A DNA stretch of 10,283 bases from Solirubrobacteraceae bacterium (lineage in GTDB: Bacteria > Actinomycetota > Thermoleophilia > Solirubrobacterales > Solirubrobacteraceae). The translations under genes and the position numbers were made by a program. The stretch is taken from contig JAICUS010000172.1 of assembly GCA_025935735.1 (NCBI GenBank), positions 1 through 10,283 on the forward strand, read 5' to 3'. Positions 6,247-10,283 of the stretch are shown here, piece after piece. Each line of letters opens with the position of its first letter. The first letter of the stretch is position 1. The notes below the pieces were generated by a model. That model did no database searches and was not told the origin of the DNA. It saw nothing but the letters and a program-made list of their open reading frames with translations.

Positions 6247-6870
6247 ATGGATCGAAACAGGAAGTTCCAAGCGCTCATCGGCGCGGCCGCCGCGGTCGTC
6301 GCCACGTGCGCGTTCGCGACGCCGGCGCACGCCGGCATCCTCACCAAGTCGGCCACCGACTGCGACGACAGCGCGCTCACGCAGCCGTTCGCGCGGTATG
6401 GGGACCGCGCGTCGTACAAGTCGGTCGGCACGTTCGAGGCCGGCACCGCCGGCTGGGTGCTGACCGGCGGGGCCAAGGTCGTGAGCGGCAACGAGTCCGC
6501 CCACGTCAACGCCGCCGGCGACGCGCACTCGCTGCTGCTGCCCTCGGGCTCCAGCGCCACCACGCCGGAGGTCTGCGTCGGGCTCGACGAGCCCACGCTG
6601 CGCTTCTTCACGCGCAAGAACAGCGGCCTGCTGTCCACGATGGCCGTCACGGTGCACGTGCAGACGTCGCTGGGCATCTGGCTCGAGCTGCCGATCGGCG
6701 TCGACCTCGGCGGGTCCTGGCACCCGTCGCTGCCGATGCTGGTGGTGGCCAACCTGCTGCCGCTGCTCCCGCCGGACCGCACGGCGGTGAAGTTCACGTT
6801 CCGCCCGCTGCTGGGCGGCAGCTGGCAGGTCGACGACGTCTACGTCGACCCGATGGCGCGCGTGCGCTGA
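6247..6870 (+). CDS. Secreted protein of unknown function, jelly-roll-like
   Basis: 207 residues with a Sec signal peptide: basic MDRNRK, hydrophobic ALIGAAAAVVATCAFA, and a cleavage site after PAHA (Ala29/Gly30). The mature part begins GILTKSATDCDDSALTQPF and continues with GTFEAGTAGWVLTGGAKVVS, HSLLLPSGSSATTPEVCVGL, PTLRFFTRKNSG and a closing WQVDDVYVDP. The pattern (xFExGxxGW at the start and W-x-V/I-D-D-V-x-V-D at the end) is that of a galactose-binding or carbohydrate-binding beta-jelly-roll, so a wall- or glycan-binding role is possible, but no binding site can be shown. I recall closely similar secreted proteins in many copies in Thermoleophilia genomes; this is memory, not a search. 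Two cysteines (C39, C103 region) might form a disulfide outside the cell. The ATG is preceded by GGAGG. Confidence 0.75.
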   Translation: MDRNRKFQALIGAAAAVVATCAFATPAHAGILTKSATDCDDSALTQPFARYGDRASYKSVGTFEAGTAGWVLTGGAKVVSGNESAHVNAAGDAHSLLLPSGSSATTPEVCVGLDEPTLRFFTRKNSGLLSTMAVTVHVQTSLGIWLELPIGVDLGGSWHPSLPMLVVANLLPLLPPDRTAVKFTFRPLLGGSWQVDDVYVDPMARVR

Positions 6871-6885
6871 GCGCCTGAGCGCTCA
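6868..6885. terminator. Hairpin spanning both stop codons of convergent genes
   Basis: TGAGCGC (6868-6874) and GCGCTCA (6879-6885) pair perfectly around a CTGA loop. The outer ends of the stem are the TGA stop of the secreted-protein gene on the plus strand and the TGA stop of the HTH citrate synthase on the minus strand. Only 12 nt separate the two genes, so a shared terminator must be compact. A second palindrome, CGGGCCCG (6886-6893), follows at once. There is no U-tract, so termination here is plausible rather than shown. Confidence 0.4.
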
Positions 6886-8097
6886 CGGGCCCGCGTAGAT
6901 GGCGCGGGCCCGGAAGCGCAGGCGGTGGGGGTACTCCTCCAGCGCGTGCGCGACGAGCCCCGCGGTGCGGGCGATCGCGAAGGTCGCCTCCGCCGCGCCG
7001 GGCTCCAGGCCCAGGCAGTCGGTCACGGCGCCGAGCGCGAGGTCGACGTTCGGCGCCGGCCCGTCGTGGCGCCCGACGGCGTCGAGCACGGCCCGCGCGA
7101 CCGCGAGCCTCGCCGGGTCGGGCTCCGCCTCGCGCAGGAGCTCCAGCAGCACGTCCGCCCGCGGGTCGCGCCCGGTGTAGACGGCGTGCCCGAACCCGGG
7201 CAGCGCTTCCCCGGCGGCGAGCCGCTCGCCGAGCACGCCGGGCGCCGCATCCGCGTCGGGGATGGCCGCGAGCAGGCGCTCCACCGACGTCCCCGCGCCG
7301 CCGTGCAGCGCGCCGCCCTGCGCGCTCAGCCCCGCCAGGACCACCAGGTAGGGATCCGCGTGCGCCGAGGCGGCCACCCGCGCGGCCAGCGCCGACAGCG
7401 CGAGCTCGTGGTCGGCGAGCAGGATCAGCGCGGCATCGAGCAGCCGCAGCCGCGCGGGCGTCGGCGCTGCGGGATGCAGGCGCGACCAGAGGCGCGCGGC
7501 GATCGAGCCGCGGTCCGGCACGCCGGGAGCGGCGGCCACGCGGCCCGGGGCCGCGGCGCCATCGCCGGCCGGCGGCTCGGCGGCCGTCCCCGCGGTCGGC
7601 AGGCCGTCGACCATCGTGGCGATCAGGCGGCGGGCGGTGGCGCGGACGGCCGGGGGGCGGAGGTCGGCGCGGAGGGGGTCGGCGGCGGCGGCGCGGGCCA
7701 CGATCACGCGCAGGTGGTCCGCCGGGCGCGCGCCTTCGCCGGCGATCCGCGGACCCTGCCACGGTGTCGCGGGCTCGCCTTCCCACAGGAGCTCGGCGAC
7801 GGCCTCGTAGGTCGACTCGCGGGCCAGGCGCGTCGCGTCGGCGCCGCGGTAGAACAGCGCGCCCTCGGGGTCGAGCCGGGTCAGCGCGGTCTCGACGACG
7901 ATGCCCAGCTCGCCGGCGCGCGGGCCGCGGCGCCCGCGGGTGGCGAGCCGCTCCACCTCGGCGCGGGCGAACAGCGAGCGGCGGCCCTCCCGGTGGCGGG
8001 TGAGCTGTCCGCGGGAGACGTACGCGTACAGCGTCTCGGGCTTCACGCCCAGCCGCCGGGCCGCCTCCGCCGCCGTCAACATTGATTCGATCAACAT
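6883..8097 (-). CDS. Citrate synthase family protein with N-terminal helix-turn-helix
   Basis: 404 residues if started at the ATG 8095-8097. Residues about 6-55 form an excisionase/MerR-type helix-turn-helix (LTAAEAARRLGVKPETLYAY, then VSRGQLTRHREGRRSLFARAEVERL with the wing). Residues 60-404 are a citrate synthase fold: LFYRGADATRLA (81-92), ADHELALSALAAR (228-240, His230), GGALHGGAGTSVERLL (261-276, His265), GFGHAVYTGRDPRADVL (301-317, His304, Arg313), NVDLALGAV (350-358, Asp352) and ARTAGLVAHALEE (376-388). The His/His/Asp catalytic set is therefore kept. The NAST segment after the first histidine has become ALSA, so activity is not certain. A Pro/Ala/Gly-rich stretch (about 166-195) looks like a flexible loop. 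A second in-frame ATG at 8080-8082 is possible. It is divergent from CitA, with operator-like palindromes overlapping its start. It may be an enzyme, a regulator, or both. Confidence 0.85.
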   Translation of the reverse strand: MLIESMLTAAEAARRLGVKPETLYAYVSRGQLTRHREGRRSLFARAEVERLATRGRRGPRAGELGIVVETALTRLDPEGALFYRGADATRLARESTYEAVAELLWEGEPATPWQGPRIAGEGARPADHLRVIVARAAAADPLRADLRPPAVRATARRLIATMVDGLPTAGTAAEPPAGDGAAAPGRVAAAPGVPDRGSIAARLWSRLHPAAPTPARLRLLDAALILLADHELALSALAARVAASAHADPYLVVLAGLSAQGGALHGGAGTSVERLLAAIPDADAAPGVLGERLAAGEALPGFGHAVYTGRDPRADVLLELLREAEPDPARLAVARAVLDAVGRHDGPAPNVDLALGAVTDCLGLEPGAAEATFAIARTAGLVAHALEEYPHRLRFRARAIYAGP

Positions 8098-8111
8098 TGA
8101 CAATGTTGTCA
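8076..8111. promoter_or_regulatory. Cluster of nested palindromes (operator) between divergent citrate synthase genes
   Basis: This conspicuously AT-rich patch carries three copies of CAATGTTG: two in direct orientation on the minus strand (within TCAACATTGA at 8076-8085 and 8091-8100, 15 bp apart) and one inverted on the plus strand (8101-8108). Together they give the perfect inverted repeats TTGAT-TCG-ATCAA (8082-8094), CAACATTG-A-CAATGTTG (8092-8108) and TGACAA-TG-TTGTCA (8098-8111). The cluster spans both candidate ATGs of the HTH citrate synthase and ends 10 nt before the citA ATG, where a repressor would block both promoters. Neither gene has a Shine-Dalgarno, suggesting leaderless mRNAs. 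The natural candidate binder is the HTH domain of the adjacent protein. A CRP/GlxR-type protein is an alternative, since TGACA-N6-TCACA partly fits TGTGA-N6-TCACA. Confidence 0.7.
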
Positions 8112-8121
8112 CACTCGATCC

Positions 8122-9189
8122 ATGACCGCAACACCAGAGATCGCCGACGGGCTGGAGGGCGTCGTCGCCTTCGCCACCGAGATCGCCGAGCCCGACCGCG
8201 AGGGCGGCGCGCTGCGCTACCGCGGCGTCGACGTCGAGGAGCTGGTCGGCCGCGTGCCGTTCGAGCAGGTGTGGGGGCTGCTCGTCGACGGCGCGCTCGC
8301 GCCCGGCTTGGCGCCGGCCGAGGCGCCCTCCGCCATCCACACCACGGGAGACGTCCGCGCCGACCTCCAGGCCGCGCTTGCCCAGCTCGCGCCGCAGCTG
8401 GGCCTGAAGCCCCTGATCGACCTGGATTCCGGCCAGACCCGCGAGGACCTCGCCCGCGTATCGGCGGCGGCGCTGGACATCGTCGCCGAGGCCGCGCGCG
8501 GCGGCGGCGGTCCCGCGCCGCGGGCCGGCGGCGCCACCCTGGCCGAGCGCTTCCTGACGCGCTGGCGCGGCGAGGCCGACCCCGTCCACGCCAAGGCGAT
8601 CGACGCCTACTGGAGCACCGCGGCCGAGCACGGCGTCAACGCGTCCACGTTCACCGCGCGGATCGTCGCCTCCACCGGCGCGGACGCGGCGGCGGCGCTG
8701 TCGGCCGCGGTCGGCGCGCTCTCAGGCCCGCTGCACGGCGGCGCGCCCGCCCGGGTCCTGAAGATGCTCGGCGAGCTCGAGGAGGCCGGCGACGCCACGC
8801 GATACGTGAAGCGCGTGCTCGACCGCGGGGAGCGGCTGATGGGGTTCGGCCACCGCGTCTACCGCGCCGAGGACCCGCGCGCCCGGGTGCTGCGCCGGGC
8901 CGCCCGGGAGCTGCGCTCGCCCCGTCTGCAGGCCGCCGAGGCGCTCGAGCGCGCCGCGCTGGACGAGCTCGCGGCCCGCAAGCCCGACCGCGTGCTGGCC
9001 ACCAACGTCGAGTTCTGGTCGGCGGTCGTGCTCGACCACGCCCGCGTCCCGCCTCACCTCTTCGTCCCGCTGTTCGCCTGCTCGCGGACGGCGGGATGGT
9101 CCGCGCACGTGCTCGAGCAGAAGCGCTCCGGCCGGCTCATCCGGCCGACCGCCATGTATGTGGGGGAGGGGCCGCGAAGCCTGGGCTAG
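8122..9189 (+). CDS. citA: Citrate synthase, CitA type
   Basis: 355 residues closely matching, from memory, the actinobacterial CitA/citrate synthase 2 family (Mycobacterium tuberculosis Rv0889c), which condenses acetyl-CoA (some relatives propionyl-CoA) with oxaloacetate. Landmarks: LEGVVAFATEIAEPDREGGA (11-30), LRYRGVDVEELV (31-42), AEHGVNASTFTARIVASTGA (168-187, His170), SGPLHGGAPARVL (201-213, His205), LMGFGHRVYRAEDPRARVL (239-257, His244), ATNVEFWSAVVLDHARVPP (293-311) and CSRTAGWSAHVLEQKRSGRL (320-339). The classical catalytic aspartate is Glu297 here, which is normal for CitA. It has the short bacterial length rather than the roughly 430-residue hexameric GltA form. No ribosome binding site precedes the ATG, so translation is probably leaderless. 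It is divergent from the HTH citrate synthase and shares its operator region. The TAG stop overlaps the convergent downstream gene's stop within CTAG. Confidence 0.93.
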   Translation: MTATPEIADGLEGVVAFATEIAEPDREGGALRYRGVDVEELVGRVPFEQVWGLLVDGALAPGLAPAEAPSAIHTTGDVRADLQAALAQLAPQLGLKPLIDLDSGQTREDLARVSAAALDIVAEAARGGGGPAPRAGGATLAERFLTRWRGEADPVHAKAIDAYWSTAAEHGVNASTFTARIVASTGADAAAALSAAVGALSGPLHGGAPARVLKMLGELEEAGDATRYVKRVLDRGERLMGFGHRVYRAEDPRARVLRRAARELRSPRLQAAEALERAALDELAARKPDRVLATNVEFWSAVVLDHARVPPHLFVPLFACSRTAGWSAHVLEQKRSGRLIRPTAMYVGEGPRSLG

Positions 9190-9560
9190 CGCACGCGCAA
9201 CTTACGCGTACGCGTTCGCTCTTCCTGCTTCTCCACGACGCTCTGGATGAGCCGCAGGATCTCTGACGGCCCGGTGGCCTTCACGTGCCCGGACGCGAAC
9301 GCCTCGCGCCAGTGGCGGATGGAGCCGTCCTTGGAGAGCTCGTTGAACTCCGTGCGGGGGAGCGAGAGCCGGACCTTGGCGTCGGAGGCGATGTCGCGGG
9401 TGATCTTCGGCCCCGGAACCTCGACGCGAAACAGCTGGATGTCACCGCGCCCGCGCAGCTCGAGCTCGAACACCAGCTTGAGCTTGGCCAGCGCCGGAAC
9501 CTCACGCTGGAAACTCGCGATGGTCTGCTCGATCTGCGCTTTCGTTTCCGCGGTGGCCAT
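9186..9560 (-). CDS. Small SCP2-like (sterol carrier fold) protein
   Basis: 124 residues, soluble, no signal peptide. An N-terminal helix (MATAETKAQIEQTIASFQRE) is followed by strands VFELELRGRGDIQLFRVEV (30-48) and DAKVRLSLPRTEFNELSKDG (60-79), then REAFASGHVKATGPSEILRL (85-104) and a basic tail ending RTRTRKLRVR. The order beta-rich front half, V-x-L-x-L-x-x-x-x-F, then AF-x-SG-x-VKATG and a closing helix is that of SCP2-fold domains, which bind lipids or other hydrophobic ligands in a tunnel. The assignment rests on pattern only, and the ligand is unknown. It follows the peptidase-like gene by 42 nt on the same strand and may be co-transcribed. Its stop codon shares three bases with the convergent citA stop. 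Confidence 0.6.
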   Translation of the reverse strand: MATAETKAQIEQTIASFQREVPALAKLKLVFELELRGRGDIQLFRVEVPGPKITRDIASDAKVRLSLPRTEFNELSKDGSIRHWREAFASGHVKATGPSEILRLIQSVVEKQEERTRTRKLRVR

Positions 9561-9602
9561 GTGCCCAGATGTTACTTAGGCAGCGGCCACGTACCCCGGA
9601 AA

Positions 9603-10283
9603 TCAGTCGCCTGAGCCGCGCGGCTTGTCCTTGAGCGCGTACTTCGACGTCCCGACCGGCACGGTGGGGTTGTCGATCTCGCCCAGGCGGCCGATCAGCT
9701 TGATCCACTGGTTCGGCTTGAGGATCTGGTCGATCTGCCGCGCGGCGGCCTTGTTCTCGCCGTACAGCGGGCGCCAGCCGATGTGGATGTGGTTGTAGTG
9801 GTCGGGCAGCGCCAGCGTGTTGTCCGCGCCCTTGAAGGTCATCAGCGAGATGATCTGGTGCGGCTTCATCGTCCCCTGCAGGGTCAGCAGCCGCTGGATC
9901 GTCACGTCGGTGATCGAGCCCGGGCCCTGGTGGCCGGTGATCGTGATGCCGTTGATCGCCCCGATGTCCACGGCCGTGCCGGTCGAGTGCTCGGAGACGT
10001 TGCCCGACGTGGTCAGGTAGGAGTGGCCGCACTCCAGCGCGGTCACGGTCGGCTTCAGGCCGGAGTCGGCCAGGTACTCGAGCGTGGCCAGCACGCGGCG
10101 GTCGATGATCCCGGAGCGGATGTCGGAGATCCCGCACGGATAGATCGAGATGCGCGGGTCGCTCAGCACCGTCCGGCCCAGGGCGGCCTTGCCCATGAGC
10201 ATGATCTGGCCGATCGACGGCTGGCCGGCGTCGGTGCCGAACAGCGCGTTCTTGCCCTTGGCGCGATAGACGGAGGTCTTCTC
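9603..10283 (-). CDS. LAS/M15-type zinc peptidase-like protein, N-terminus beyond window edge
   Basis: The visible 226 residues are the C-terminal part; the frame stays open to the right edge, so the true start lies outside. The zinc-site pattern is SEHSTGTAVDI (visible residues 97-107; His99, Asp106) and DHYNHIHIGW (161-170; His165, His167), with conserved spacing H-x6-D and HxH. This is characteristic of LAS-superfamily metallopeptidases (M15 D-Ala-D-Ala or L-Ala-D-Glu peptidases and hedgehog-type domains), which cut peptidoglycan peptides. Upstream of it lies ISIYPCGISDIRSGIIDRRV, then LEYLADSGLKPTVTALECGH (68-87), as in wall hydrolases of this type. The last 35 residues (IGRLGEIDNPTVPVGTSKYA and beyond) form a tail outside the core. 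Secretion is expected but the signal is not visible. The SCP2-like gene lies 42 nt downstream. Confidence 0.72.
   Translation of the reverse strand, partial: EKTSVYRAKGKNALFGTDAGQPSIGQIMLMGKAALGRTVLSDPRISIYPCGISDIRSGIIDRRVLATLEYLADSGLKPTVTALECGHSYLTTSGNVSEHSTGTAVDIGAINGITITGHQGPGSITDVTIQRLLTLQGTMKPHQIISLMTFKGADNTLALPDHYNHIHIGWRPLYGENKAAARQIDQILKPNQWIKLIGRLGEIDNPTVPVGTSKYALKDKPRGSGD

Noticed and set aside
8097..8102. TTGACA as a -35 box for citA
   Set aside because: At 17-nt spacing the -10 position would fall on the start codon with no TANNNT-like sequence; the TTGACA is better explained as part of the palindromes.
8098..8631. N-terminal extension of the HTH citrate synthase into the citA region
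   Set aside because: It lies antisense to citA and would bury the operator inside coding sequence; the HTH domain begins directly after the ATGs at 8097/8082.
9003..9011. Glu297 in place of the catalytic Asp of CitA, read as an inactivated enzyme
   Set aside because: The NVEFW form is, to my knowledge, standard in the actinobacterial CitA family, so it is not a sign of inactivation.

Overview
The window is 10.3 kb of very GC-rich bacterial DNA packed with genes on both strands. Gene content and style suggest an actinobacterium, most likely class Thermoleophilia (Solirubrobacterales and relatives). The signs are GTG/TTG starts, few Shine-Dalgarno sequences, 4-nt stop/start overlaps, a CitA-type citrate synthase next to a helix-turn-helix citrate synthase, and a secreted jelly-roll-like protein of a type I associate with that class. 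The placement is inference from protein style; no marker gene is present. I see no tRNA, rRNA, CRISPR array, transposase or phage gene.

Layout. (1) Positions 1-2127, minus strand: a compact operon of a pentapeptide-repeat protein, a class III (glutamate-1-semialdehyde aminomutase-like) aminotransferase and a FAD-dependent oxidoreductase that runs off the left edge. Consecutive genes overlap by ATGA and GTGA. (2) Positions 2150-3408, plus strand: two acetyltransferase-like genes, also overlapping by GTGA, starting only 22 nt from the divergent operon. (3) Positions 3409-3661: a convergent intergenic region holding a strong 16-bp hairpin, flanked by a long imperfect inverted repeat whose arms lie just past each stop codon. 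(4) Positions 3662-6135, minus strand: a membrane-anchored HD-GYP protein (predicted c-di-GMP phosphodiesterase) followed 14 nt later by a molybdenum sulfite-oxidase-family enzyme with a probable TTG start. (5) Positions 6247-6870, plus strand: a secreted protein of unknown function. (6) Positions 6883-9189: a divergent citrate synthase pair. One member carries an N-terminal DNA-binding helix-turn-helix; the other is a canonical CitA. Between and overlapping their starts is an AT-rich cluster of nested palindromes. (7) Positions 9186-10283, minus strand: the C-terminal part of an LAS/M15-type zinc peptidase followed by a small SCP2-like protein.

The most interesting unit is the citrate synthase pair: an enzyme fold carrying its own DNA-binding domain next to an obvious operator cluster suggests an enzyme-derived regulator of the pair, possibly sensing central-carbon metabolites. 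The second is the 234-bp inverted-repeat/hairpin unit at 3412-3645, which looks like a terminator complex or a small dispersed repeat element. The overlapping pentapeptide/aminotransferase/oxidoreductase operon is an unusual combination whose pathway I cannot name.
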